Below, one piece after another: positions 1-10,348 of a stretch of DNA of 64,000 nt. The stretch spans positions 337,560,802 to 337,624,801 of the forward strand of contig NC_081413.1 in NCBI RefSeq assembly GCF_030272615.1. The letters run 5' to 3'. Position 1 is the stretch's first letter; each line of letters starts with the position of its first letter. The DNA comes from Cryptomeria japonica. Lineage: Eukaryota > Streptophyta > Pinopsida > Cupressales > Cupressaceae. The translations under genes and the position numbers were made by a program. The notes below the pieces were generated by a model that was given only the letters and a program-made list of their open reading frames with translations, was not told the DNA's origin and made no database searches.

Positions 1-172
1 TGTCTGCCTTGTAACAATCTCTGCTCAATACACCACACTAAAAGATAAAATCACTTGTTCACACATACACCACTATCTAATAATGCAGACTCAAAACCCA
101 TACATGACTAAACAAAAAATATAACACCTATTAATACAAATCATCAACCTTGACTACAAGGTCGGCCAAGCC
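1..172 (-). mobile_element. Copia element E1, outer part of its 3' LTR (left fragment)
   Basis: This stretch matches 50300-50455 inside E2's 5' LTR, for example the shared words around 'ctctgctcaatacaccacac' and 'atcatcaaccttgactacaa'. The match resumes at 15784, so the LTR is interrupted by element A. The LTR starts about 400 bp left of the window, judged from the complete copy at 49877-51211. No gene is visible in it. Confidence 0.85.
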
Positions 173-284
173 TGTTATGCCATGCATATCTAGTCCCACC
201 ATTTTCATTCCCATGAAAATACAGGTCCCCCTTTTGTCTTTTTCTATTAGTTTTCCCATTTCTTTTTGGCATTTTGTTTTGGTC

Positions 285-850
285 ACTTCAGAAGTTCGGG
301 TTTCTGAGTTCCTGGGGTTGGCTTTTGCTTGTTTCCTTTTCTTTGTTTGGGAGTCCAGGTCCTCGGGCTCCTGATTTCATTTATGTTTTTGTTTGTTTAT
401 TTGTCTAGCCCTAGAGGTTCGGGTTTTTGAAGTTTTGGGTTATTTGTTTGTTTCCTTATTTAGAAGTTCGGGTTCCCAAATTCTCGAGTTCACTTTGTGT
501 CAGTTTGGAGAATCACTTCGGAACTTCGGGTTCCTGGACTCTTGAAGTGTTTGTTTGTCTTTTGGTTTTCGCTCCATAAGTTCAGATTCCCGAACTGCCA
601 GGTTTTTCTTCTGGTCCGTTCTTTGAAAACATGGGTTCCCGAGGTTCTGAGTTGATTGTCTGTGTTGCATTTCCGAAATCCGGGTTCTCGAGTTCCCAAA
701 ATGATATTCTTTCCTTAGTTGTTTTTCTTTTTTCCCCAATTTTGGAAACCTGGGTTCCCAAGTTCCCGAAAATTGGGTCGTTGGTTTGTTTTCCATCACT
801 TCAGAAACCTGGGTTCCTGAGTTTCCAAAATGATGGTTTTGTTGGTTTTG
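285..850 (+). repeat. Array of short inverted-repeat units in element A's LTR (left block)
   Basis: About ten diverged units of roughly 40-80 bp are centred on GGGTTCCCGAGTTCC. Some are flanked by complementary arms. A clear case is CCCAATTTT at 735-743 with AAAATTGGG at 769-777, a perfect 9-bp stem. Others, such as the one near 514-549, pair over only 6 bp. The same array continues at 7609-7990 after the element B insertion and recurs at about 13930-14815 in the 3' LTR. Confidence 0.75.
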
Positions 851-2005
851 GGTCTTTGTTTGAACCTGTTGTCTTCAAAATCTGATTCACTTCAACATCC
901 TTATAATAAAATGATTAAACTCTGTGCAGAAGAGATATTAAAGGGAAGGAAACTCTTAGGACAACATATGACAAGGTTTGATTTAACCTTCTACACTTCA
1001 GACCTACTTAGAGTCCAGGCGGGTATACCTTTGTGAACTAAATTCACACTTTCAAAAGATAAATCCACAACAAACCAGTCTAGAAAACTAGTGGATCTAA
1101 TCACCTTGAAACTAACTGAAACAAAGGAATGAAAATTATACTCATATTCAGTATTTTGACCTACAAAACATGTAATAGACAACCTCAATCGATACCAGTG
1201 CCTTATCCAAGGTCACAGAGTCATCTAAATTCAAACAATTCTCTCTAAACAAAATATCTTTACACATCCCATTGGCGCGGCTTCTATTGATCCCTATATA
1301 TTCCTGACACACATAAGAATTTATGCATACCAATTTAAACTATGCTCATCAAGATTCAAAGTATCCTACAGAGAATTTACTGGTAGAAACAATTCTTGCA
1401 TATTTAATTCCCCTCCTGAAGAGAAAAGCTAAGAAAAATATCTACTGAAAGTTGCCTTACAACCGTATTCAAACAAAATAACCTTGGATTATTCAGAATG
1501 AAACAATAAACAATTGCAAACACATTTGAAGATGACACAAAGTTTTCACTCAAAACCAATGGTCTGTATATTGATATTATCTTCAAGAAAGTATTACAAA
1601 AACTTGTAAATATTCTCCATTAAACTTAGAAAATCTCAGATAAATTTTTGTAGCGTTTTCTTGCAATTCTTTGCAATCATTTTTTTTATTAGTCCTGGTA
1701 TCCATTTATAACAATATGGATGCACATAGCTTCAGACTTTCCTAGGAGAGTTTTTTACAATCATTTCTTTTCTAGAAGAAGTTACAAAGCCTTTTACAAA
1801 AACAGTTACAAGTCCTTTTTGACCTCTGCAACTTCTTCGACTTGCTGTCTGGTTGCAACTTCTTCTAACTGTTCAGGAGCACCCTCTAACTACTCTACAT
1901 CCTGGATGGCATATTTTCTTATCCATTCATTGTACACATCATCAGTTGGCTATGCAAAATTAATCACTTTTGCCTTAGCCTTGGTCAACCTTTTCTAGGA
2001 ATTTC

Positions 2006-5000
2006 TCATCTTGTTGACTTCTGAATTGAGAAAACATAATGAGATTTGATATTCTCTATCTCCTGAATTGTCACAACAAAGAAGGAAGAATCATCTAAAT
2101 CAAGAATTCCTTTTATTTTGGTTGATATTTTGGCCTCTAATTCCTTAAGCCACACTTGTTTGTCCTTCAATTGATCTGGGCTGACAAAAACTCCTAGGAG
2201 CAATTCAAAAACCTGATCAGCATACTCCTTTTTGTACAAGTTGATTTTCTAGTCAGCATTATCCACCCCTTCTACCAATTTTACTAAGTCCTTGGTGGTG
2301 TCACAAGTGGATTTGATGATAGGATCAGCCCCTGCTTCATCATAAGATACACAAATAAGCTCCAAGTCCTGCTCTCTGGGATTCCACTTGTCAAAAATAG
2401 GTGTCAAAATGGCCTTATCTCCATTAAGCTCATTCCACATGTCCAAAATCTTGTTTATGTTGTTATATAATAGTGAGGCACTCATTGTATCTGCAAAACT
2501 TGAAATGGTAGCCCTTACTCTTTCCTCATACTTCTTTGCATACAAGGCCTAAGCCTATTTTAAATTCTCTAACTCTTGAGGAGTGATCTCAATCATTTGG
2601 GAGCTAGAAGGTGCTGGAGATGGTGGGAACTTAATGATGGGGCTGCTAGGTGGAGGTCTTGCAGGAGAAGAGGAGATCATCAGTGTTGAAGACTCACCTT
2701 GATGGTACTGTCTTGTCAACTAGCTCTGCAACTTAGCAATGATGCTATCCTTACCTCTTACCTCCTCCTTAGCACTGTTATAAGCCTTCAAAATTGTTTC
2801 TAACTTGAATTGGAGGTCTGCTTTTTCCTTAGCCTCCTTTTCTGCTACTGCAACACTAAATTTTGTAGTCTCTAGCATAGTGCTAGCAGCTTCTACCACC
2901 CCTGTGTTCTGCGCTCTCTTCACTATCATTCCACCAAGGCAGCTTGACCCTAGGGTATCTTTACTTATTTTATTCTCATCTCTCTTGAGAGACCACATAA
3001 CAAGTGCAACATTATCTTTGCTGAAAGTAATTCTTTCCATGGGCTTGGTTTCTTTTCTCACTGCCTCCAGTACCAGGGCATCTGCTATGTCCCACTCAGG
3101 GAGAATGAGCACTCCAGCTTGTGCCACCATATCTCTTCCTTTCTCGGGAGTGATGGTCTTAAACTTATCCATCATTTCTTGCTTTATTTCCTCCTCCACT
3201 AGAGCTGGATCTTTATGAGGCTGCTCACCTTTTCTCTTCTCACATCTTGCATTGTATTTGTCTATATTCTACTTCCATACAAATTGCATAAATGCTCCTG
3301 ATGTAACAAAATTGTTGTTAGCCAAGAAGTCATCACTGGCCTGCTTGATCTTAGGATCCCACTCCTGGCCCTTAAATCCATTGGTAGTGATCTTCATTTC
3401 AATAGCAAGGGGCTCTTTTGACATTCCCTTGTCTACTTCATCATAAGTATAGTCTATTTCTCCTAAACTACCTAATTGTATCAGTTGTTCAGCTGCTGCC
3501 TGTTCATCTCCTATGTGAATAGGGGATTGGGATGGAGAGTACAAAGGTGTATCTGATTGTATCTCTTTTCCTACTCTCTGCTTCTTTGGGCTCTCTTGGA
3601 TGTCAATGACATCTTGTATCTTCCTCTTTCCTTTGGAGGTAGAGGGCTCCCCTGTTGTAGGCATCAACACACTATAATTAGATTTCTTGTGCAATGTATA
3701 GTCACCAGGAGGGATTACTCTAGTGGAGGTAGACCTACTTAGAACCATTCTTGCCTTTTTAGGGTTGCTTTTAATCACAACTTCCCTCTTTTCTTTTAGA
3801 GTTTGCATTACATCCTCGAAGTAAACAATTAGGAACTTTATTTTCTCCTCAAAAGGGAAAAAGCTAGACAATGGGTCATAGCTGGCATCAAACTAATGTA
3901 CAAAACTAAGGCTTTCTTATAAGCCACCCATTTTCCCTTCCTCAACTCCTACTCATCTAGATCAAACTCATTTCTAATGAGGTCTTCAAGAAACTGAAAT
4001 TGATGGGGTCTACCTCTACACACTACTCTCTTTCTAAACATGCCATTGAAGAAGTCTTCTGGATTGGCACACCTGGATATTGCAGTTGACAAATGATAAG
4101 GTTTGAGAAAGTCTTCAAAACAATTCCAACCTCCCTTGGTTATTATAAATTGATGGGCTATGGTAACCGTAGGGAAAATAGTCCCTTTACCCCTACCTGT
4201 CAGCTTTGCTTCTTACACACTACCAATTTGTCTGAGAACTTCTGCAATTCCCACTTTGAGAGGGACCTGATAGGGCAATAAGAATGGAGTGCCTCTGAAA
4301 CCAAAAACTCTGAAAACTATGGATATAGGGTATAAGTAAATATCACCCCAATTATGAACAATCTTTATACTTTTTGCAAATTCTTTTGGTTTAACAAATT
4401 CCAAAAGAACCTTGGGGATTCTTGGGTTTTCTGAGCAGAGGAGAGTCCTAATCTTTGATGCAAAATATTTATCAAATTTTAAGAAACCGGCATCATCTCT
4501 ATCCCATGAAAGCACTGTACTCCATAATTGCACTGGCATCTTTTCTCCCTCTTTCTCTTTTATGAGGTCCAATGCACTTGCAAAGTAATCACCACCTTTG
4601 AACAAAAATAGATGCATAAGGAGTGAATACCATCTGAAAGGCCTATCCACCTTCCCATTTTTTATTCCTATCAACCCTCCATGGATAGCATCAGTAATGA
4701 AAGAAGCATAATCAAATGTTACTGCAAGAGAAGGATTCAAAATCTAAGCAATCATTACCAAGTAGTGATTGGGCATATTTGCCTCAGCATCCTCTCCTAA
4801 AATCTGGCAAAGTGACCAATACATTCCCTTAGCCCTAAGGGTGAACAGATTCAATGAGAAGGGCTCTTCAGTGTTAGGTCCTACAACTGTCAACCCACTT
4901 ATCTTCACAAAAAATTCCTTAAGAGGCCCATTTCTAAGGTGGTTCCTCTATGCACTGTATACTTGAGCTAATGATTTGAAGTTAATGAGATCCAAAAAAT

Positions 5001-5463
5001 TGGTGAGCTCATTAAGCCCAAAAGAACTTCTGAATTCCTCATTATTGATTTCAATAAGGGCTTTCCCATTTATATCCCTAATGCTCCTTGTGACTGGATC
5101 ATAATTATGTGCAATTTGAGTCAATAGATCCATGTCCATGAATACTCCTGGAACTACCAGCTTCCCTACATCTAACTCCCAGATGCTATTCTGCGGGGCT
5201 GGAGAATTTCTCATTTTGAATCCAACTTTGAATAAGCCCAACCCAGACAACCCAACCTCTGGATCTCTCAACCAGTTACCCTTATCATACAACCCTTCTC
5301 CTATTTTCAAACGAGGAGCTCTTGGCACTAATTCTTTTACTTTCAATGCCTGATTAGTTGACAATGTCAACTGCTCAAGAAAATCATCACAGATGGCCCT
5401 CTCCTGATAATTAAATTTCCCAGAAAATTCTCTCTTAGGTGCCATTTTAAGATATGCAAGCAA
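2006..5463 (-). pseudogene. Element B accessory protein, degenerate
   Basis: The reading frame starts at 5463 (MLAYLKMAPK; a second Met follows five residues later) and continues with in-frame stops through 4948 and 4740-4213. It then shifts frame between about 4213 and 3871 and stays in one frame to 2006, about 1150 codons in total. The N-terminal third has a globular look. Near 4713-4608 it carries FDYASF followed after about 27 residues by FRWYSLLMHLFLF, matching in spacing and pattern the FDLC...FFYF block of the accessory ORFs of C and F. The middle (about 3870-3270) is charged and low in complexity, and the C-terminal part (about 3199-2010) looks coiled-coil. No catalytic motif of any transposase or polymerase was seen. 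It may be a relative of plant transposon accessory domains; the function is unknown. Confidence 0.65.
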
Positions 5464-5819
5464 TTAAAATACTACCCCCAACTAGTTCTGTGACAAATCA
5501 AGACCTTAATTAAAACACACCACAAAGAAATTGCCACACAAGAGTACAAGAAAACCTATTTTTAGCTTGAAGGAATCCGCTCTGCAACTAAATTGACTTG
5601 CTCTGTATTTGAAGAAAATAGCTCTATATCTGCTCTTCTGCAACAATTCTTTTGAATGATACCTTTACTCAATCGACTGGAGATCATATATGGTACCTAG
5701 GCTCTTAATGGTGACATTGATACCGCATGCTTCGGCCATCCCTTCAGAATTGAATTACTGAGAGAATTCAAATTTTTCACTCCAATGGGTCACAACATTC
5801 CTGCACATTCTTTCCTTTT
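5464..5819. other. Element B spacer upstream of the ORF
   Basis: This AT-rich leader lies between the ORF start and the repeat array. On the minus strand it would be the 5' untranslated region. No primer site, TATA box or repeat stands out. Confidence 0.4.
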
Positions 5820-7290
5820 GCTCTTTCGCTGTTTCGTGAAGCATAACTTTCGGGCAATTTTGTTAAGCGAAATTATGCCAACCGTCCGATCAAAAGAAAC
5901 TTGATCGACCTTTACACTGACTTAACAACCTTGCCTTTGCGCTGGGCCCCACCTCCTTTTCACCATTGCACAGGCTTTATCCTTCGAGCACTTCTCCTTC
6001 GCGAAGACACACCAGACATTAGATGGAACTCTAACTGCTCGGCGTTTAACTCTTATCGAAACCATTGACATCTTCATTAACCGTGCCTTTACCTTAACTG
6101 CTAGCGGTCTTTCGCTATTTCGTGAAGCTTAAACAACTTTCAACTTCGGGCCACAAAACAACACGAAGCATTGGATCAGATTGGAGATGACCATCCTTTA
6201 AGGGAAACCTTTATGCTTGCCTTACTTACACCGCCTTTTCATTAGTTACTGGCTACCACGTGGCAATTAACCATTAGCCTTAGAAAACCGTTCAAGCCTA
6301 GTTCAACGTCAGCCACGTGTCTCTCCCTTATACCGCCGGTTACACCTTGGTGGGCCCTCAACTTCTTCTAAAACCACATGTCCATGGATATATCACCATC
6401 TAGCATGACACCTGGATACCTTCTCTTCTTTTTTCTATTTCGCGAAGCATATCCTTCGGTCGGTTCACCACCGCAAAACAACACGAGCCCTTGGATCAAA
6501 ATGGAGTTGATCCTCTTTTAACCTCGTGCTTTATTTGTCTTTGGGGTTGAAAAACCCTTTTGCCATTTCACAGGGCATAAAACATGAGCATTTTACCTTT
6601 GCGAATTCACGCGGGCCGTTAGATTATTTTTGACTTGCTCGATGCTTAATAATCTTAACTGAATCCGGCAGACGTGGGCCCTCTGACTCAACTTCAAACA
6701 CCTGGCATCTAGTCACTTTCAAAGTTGACATGTCAACTTTTTATTTGCTGAGAGAAAACACTAGATTCCACCTCATCCTTGCCACCTATACTGCTAGGTC
6801 ACTTCTTATCCTGTGGCATGACTCACCTCTGGGACCCACCTTTTAACCCTTAGACCCGCCTTGCTGACTATTATGGCCTCTGCCACATGCCATCATCTTA
6901 CTCACCCTCTCGACCAGCTGGATTGTCTGCTTGGAGTGCCATGTCATTTCACTACTTTGCGAAAGCTAACTGTCGAGCATTTTCATCCTGCGAAACAACA
7001 CGAGCCGTCGGATCAGATTGGACTTGATCGCCCTTTAGTCACTTAGAAAGTCTTTGCATGCAGGGTCCCACTAGACGCTTTTGCCATTTCGTGAAAGGTA
7101 TTTCACTTGCAAGTTCAGGCTATGAAATAACGCTAGCCGTTGGATCTTGGACAAGATGAAACCTCTTTAATCCGGACCAAAAGCGCCATTTAGAACGCTT
7201 ATCCCTTTTGCCATTTCATGAGTCTTAAACCACGTGCAACTTCACCTAATGAAATAGCGAAAAACATAGATCCACCTGAGAGCTGCGCAC
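5820..7290. repeat. Array of about eight diverged ~95-bp repeats upstream of the element B ORF
   Basis: Units start near 5822, 5950, 6108, 6430, 6560, 6945, 7080 and 7205. The common pattern is TTTYGCYATTTCGYGAAGC, then a CTTCGGGC-like word, then GCGAAACAACACGAGCC, GTTGGATCAGATTGGA and a CTTTA end. Two units (5950 and 6560) are a distinct subtype. The region is richer in CpG and GC than its surroundings. Its position 5' of the minus-strand ORF suggests a promoter or a subterminal transposon array (inference). Confidence 0.65.
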
Positions 7291-7608
7291 AACTTACTGG
7301 GCCTGACAACATTAGGAAGAAAATACATAAGGCATAAAATTTTACGATTAATTCAAATAACCGCCTAGGCAAATGACAAGGGGGGACACTTCCTATGACC
7401 CCAAGACCCATTACTTAAGTGGATAAAGTAACAAAGGAATAGAAACCAAAGGGTTTTTTGATAAAACATTGAACAATTTAAAATTAAAACCCTAAACCCC
7501 TAGAACCTAACATAGAGCTGAAGCAATTGATAGTGTGTCTAATTCAAAATTTCAAAAACTTAGCCAATTATGGGAAAGGAAAACCCATTTTTTAAATAGT
7601 GATAACAT

Positions 7609-7990
7609 AACCAATTTGGAAACCCATGTTCTCAAGTTCCCGAATTGGTTTCTCTTTTGCCTATGTGTTCAATTCAGAACCCCCTAGTCCTGGGGTCCTG
7701 AACCTTCTTTTATGCTTCATCTTTTTAGTTTGTCGGGACTTCAGTTCTCTGAAGTTCCATGTTGCCTTTTGAGTCCTTCCCCAGAACTTGGGAACCCTGA
7801 AGTCCCAAGTTTCTTTCATGTTAGCTACTGGACCACTTCAGAAACCCAAGTTCTCGAGTTCCTGAAGTGGTCTCTTTTGTGTTGTTGTTGAGTTTGGGAC
7901 CTCGGGTTCCCAAAATCCTAGGTTTTCTTTGTATTTTTCTTTGTTTTCTCACCTCGGGACCTCAGTATCCTGGAGTCCGGAAGTGAGCTA
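7609..7990 (+). repeat. Inverted-repeat unit array in element A's LTR (right block)
   Basis: Several units here can fold strongly. GACCACTTCAG (7831-7841) pairs perfectly with CTGAAGTGGTC (7862-7872). AACTTGGGA (7785-7793) pairs with TCCCAAGTT (7803-7811). GGGACTTCAG (7735-7744) pairs with CTGAAGTTCC (7749-7758) across a 4-nt TTCT loop with one G-U. AACCAATTTGG (7609-7619) pairs with CCGAATTGGTT (7640-7650) with one G-U. Arm sequences differ between units but match within a unit. The loops of the longer units contain the GTTCYCGAGTTCC core. Confidence 0.8.
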
Positions 7991-8061
7991 TTTTTGTAGT
8001 GATGTTTCTTTGAGTAGTGTTTTATGCTTGTTTGGTTGGTTTTGCAGGTTTATCTATGTTA

Positions 8062-8283
8062 ATGGAATCTTCCCAAAAGGTGAAAGATCTCGAGAAGCTT
8101 TCGATCACAATGAAGTACCAATATCAAGGGCGAACATATGACTCAAAGATAGAAGATGCAATTCAGTGGGTAACAAACATAGAGATCAGGCATATTGAGC
8201 TCAAAGATAATGAAAAACAAATTTTGAAGAAGTCTGAGTTCCAAATTTTGTATGTTGTTGATCCTCCTGAGGTAGTTGCATGA
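8062..8283 (+). CDS. Small ORF inside the 5' LTR of element A
   Basis: This intact frame of 73 codons encodes MESSQKVKDL... and ends ...YVVDPPEVVA. An in-frame ATG two codons upstream (8056) is an alternative start. Just before it, GGTTGGTTTTGCAG/GT at about 8034-8048 looks like a 3' splice site, so the ORF could be an exon joined to something upstream. The other LTR keeps the same frame, apart from one stop, at 14892-15115. The protein is short, charged and unlike any family I recognise. Coding sequence within an LTR is unusual. Expression is unproven. Confidence 0.45.
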   Translation: MESSQKVKDLEKLSITMKYQYQGRTYDSKIEDAIQWVTNIEIRHIELKDNEKQILKKSEFQILYVVDPPEVVA

Positions 8284-9371
8284 TTCATTAGTAACTAGAA
8301 GATCTATAAAAAGAAGTAAAAGATAAACATACAGTTGCTAATGGTAGCAAGATATTTTTGACAATTTTGCATGTCACTAGTACTGGGACTTCAACTACTA
8401 CTCTAGCACGTACTTTAACTATTGAGCAAGTTTTGCATTATTACGAAGTGTTGGTTCATGGAGCACTATTTTTGTAATGGTCACCCAGTCACAATTTCAT
8501 AGTAGTTAACTAGAGTTTGAGGCAGAGACTTGCATGTCAACTACAACTCCTTTCTTTTATGGTGCTTCATTAAGATATATTTATTTGCTAGAAAGTAGGA
8601 CAAGAAACTCTATAAATTGGAGAGTTTATTTCAATGTAAGGGTCCGTGAATTGATGATTTGAGGTCCAATTAGAAATTCTTTTAGAGAATTTTATGCAAA
8701 TTTTATGAGTTTAGAAGATTTTGTGATACTCTTTGAAGTTCAATACAAAAAGCAGCTTGTGGATTGTCTGATCTACTTGTGTGTTCTATATGGTTATGTT
8801 CTTTGTTATCTGGTAACTTCTATTATTTGAATCAACAACTAGTTCTTTTGGGTACTTTCATATTTTATAAATCATATTGTGCATATAAATTTTATATGAG
8901 GATTAGATTGATAGGGTGATTATTGGTTTGATGTTATTCATTTCAATTGATATGTGAAGTTGTCCGACTCTATATATTTTTTGGAATTCATCATTTGAAT
9001 GTTGATTTAGTGATATTAATAATATTGGGTTATGAAATTCTCATCGTTTGGATCATTCAATTGTTATTGTATTGATTTCATTGTTATTTTCTTTTTCCCC
9101 TGATCTATCTTTTGCTGTTTATTTTGAAAGAGAATCCAAATCAGAAAATACAAAAAAAAAGTAGGTAATTTAAAATTGTTTCAATCAGCAATCCCCTTGA
9201 CAAGTACAATCACATCAACCATTGAGCTGCCCATCACCATTGAGACCCGACTATAGAGATCTTGGAGTAGTTAGTTTCCCAAAACTTACTGCTTTTTTAG
9301 AAGAGGTGGTGAGTGTTCACATAAACTACCTGACTATTGCTAAGTGTGTCAAAACACCTATCAACAGAATC

Positions 9372-9389
9372 TGGCGCTAGAAGGAGGGC
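9372..9389 (+). promoter_or_regulatory. Primer binding site of element A
   Basis: TGGCGCTAGAAGGAGGG lies 5 bp after the 5' LTR end (ATCAACA, 9366). TGGCGC-type sites following the LTR are typical of Ty3/gypsy Athila/Tat-group elements (family knowledge), which agrees with the gypsy-type gag that follows. The priming tRNA was not identified. Confidence 0.6.
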
Positions 9390-9455
9390 CGATAATGATT
9401 TCTCAAATATTGTCTTAAGTTAGAGTGAGTTAGACCTTGGGAAAGTTTGAATCCA

Positions 9456-9935
9456 ATGGGTAGTCCATTGCGCATACCCAGTATTGTGCATAGAATTAAT
9501 TATCATGCGTATAATGGGCTTCCTATATTATTTCCTAAAAATGGACAAAGTGCTTCAGACCATGTAAATATTTTCAAACATTAACTAGTTTTTCTTCAAA
9601 GCACATCGAAGGATGTTGCTTGCAACTTGTTTGTTCAAACTCTTCAAGGTTCAACATCACAATGGTATGCAAGTATTTCTTGTAGCTTGATTTGTTCATG
9701 GCATGAATTTGAATTCCTTTTCTTAAGTCAATTCAATCCTTTCACAAGATGGGAAGATGCACTATTTCAATTCGCGAATGTGAAAAGAGTATCTGGTGAA
9801 TCAATTGCTCAATTCAATCATAGATTCTTTCTTATGTATCAAAGAGTTCAATCTTTAAGTAGAGTAATAGATGCAAGGTTTTTGAAAGGTCATTACTTTT
9901 GGGGTATTGGTAATATGTTTACAGAAAAGATTTAA
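9456..9935 (+). pseudogene. Element A gag (Retrotrans_gag domain), degenerate
   Basis: The frame opens at ATG 9456 (MGSPLRIPSIVHR...), has one in-frame stop near 9583, and continues to 9935. It carries the hallmarks of the Ty3/gypsy capsid domain: a long hydrophobic run with LQGSTSQWY, then ICSWHEFEFLFLSQF and a following FANVKRVSGESIAQF segment. The capsid domain forms the virus-like particle. The frame is lost after 9935, where gag-like residues continue in another frame to about 10050. No CCHC zinc knuckle is visible downstream, which is unusual unless the Cys/His motifs of the next ORF replace it. Confidence 0.75.
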
Positions 9936-10348
9936 AGTTTGGCAAAGTCAATGATGTACATCAGGTACTTGGAATAGCTTTAATCTTAGCACAATCTGGA
10001 TATGAAGCTGTGAATAATAATTTTTACCATTTTAATGAAATTGTGTTAGGAGGTTGTTCATATGTACAAACTTATGATCAAGCATACACCACACGTACCC
10101 AACACAAGCATTCAAAAGCTACAACTTCCCAAATCTGCCTACTATGACTTCAAATAACACAATATATCAACCTAATTGTAATCAACAATTACAATTCTCA
10201 AATCTGAATGAAAATGCTACATCTACTAATGAAGTTTGTATGGTTGCAAATAATTTCTTTGGTCATGATTTAGGAAGAAGAACAACATATTATAATAAAG
10301 TTGTAGCTACAAAAGTCAATGATCAGTCATGCCACATGAACCGGTTGT

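Larger units (their letters stand above)
867..7607. mobile_element. Element B: 6.7-kb insertion of unclear class with one large minus-strand ORF
   Basis: The 3' LTR of A reads straight through this point (near 14454), while the 5' LTR is split, so B is an insertion. It begins TGTTGTC, ends GATAACA and is flanked by gaacc (862-866) and taacc (7608-7612), a 5-bp duplication with one mismatch. TG...CA ends and a 5-bp duplication are typical of LTR elements, but I see no direct repeat between its two ends. The outermost 7 bp form a weak inverted repeat (TGTTGTC / TGTTATC). One degenerate ORF occupies 2006-5463, and an array of diverged repeats lies upstream of it. Stretch 867-2005 holds nothing I recognise. 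Confidence 0.7.
173..9366 (+). repeat. 5' LTR of element A, interrupted by element B
   Basis: Without the 867-7607 insertion this LTR is about 2.45 kb and aligns by eye with 13831-15777. The 3' copy is shorter, partly because it lacks about 460 bp equivalent to 8510-8980. The first half of the LTR (about 285-850 and 7609-7990) is an array of GGGTTCCCGAGTTCCC-like units. The second half carries a small ORF and a long AT-rich stretch with no other visible feature (8284-9366). Confidence 0.85.

Noticed and set aside
150-885. Several ORFs on both strands in the first kilobase and again at 13730-14250
   Set aside because: They run through the GGGTTCCCGAGTTCC array of element A's LTR on both strands. 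The repeat generates open frames; none is consistent between the two LTRs.
867-7607. Element B as an ordinary LTR retrotransposon
   Set aside because: The termini and duplication fit, but I found no direct repeat between 867-2000 and 5464-7607 and no primer site beside the ORF, so the class is left open.
285-7990. Regularly spaced palindromic units resembling a CRISPR array
   Set aside because: Units are diverged, spacing is irregular, the setting is a plant LTR, and there are no cas genes. They are LTR internal repeats.
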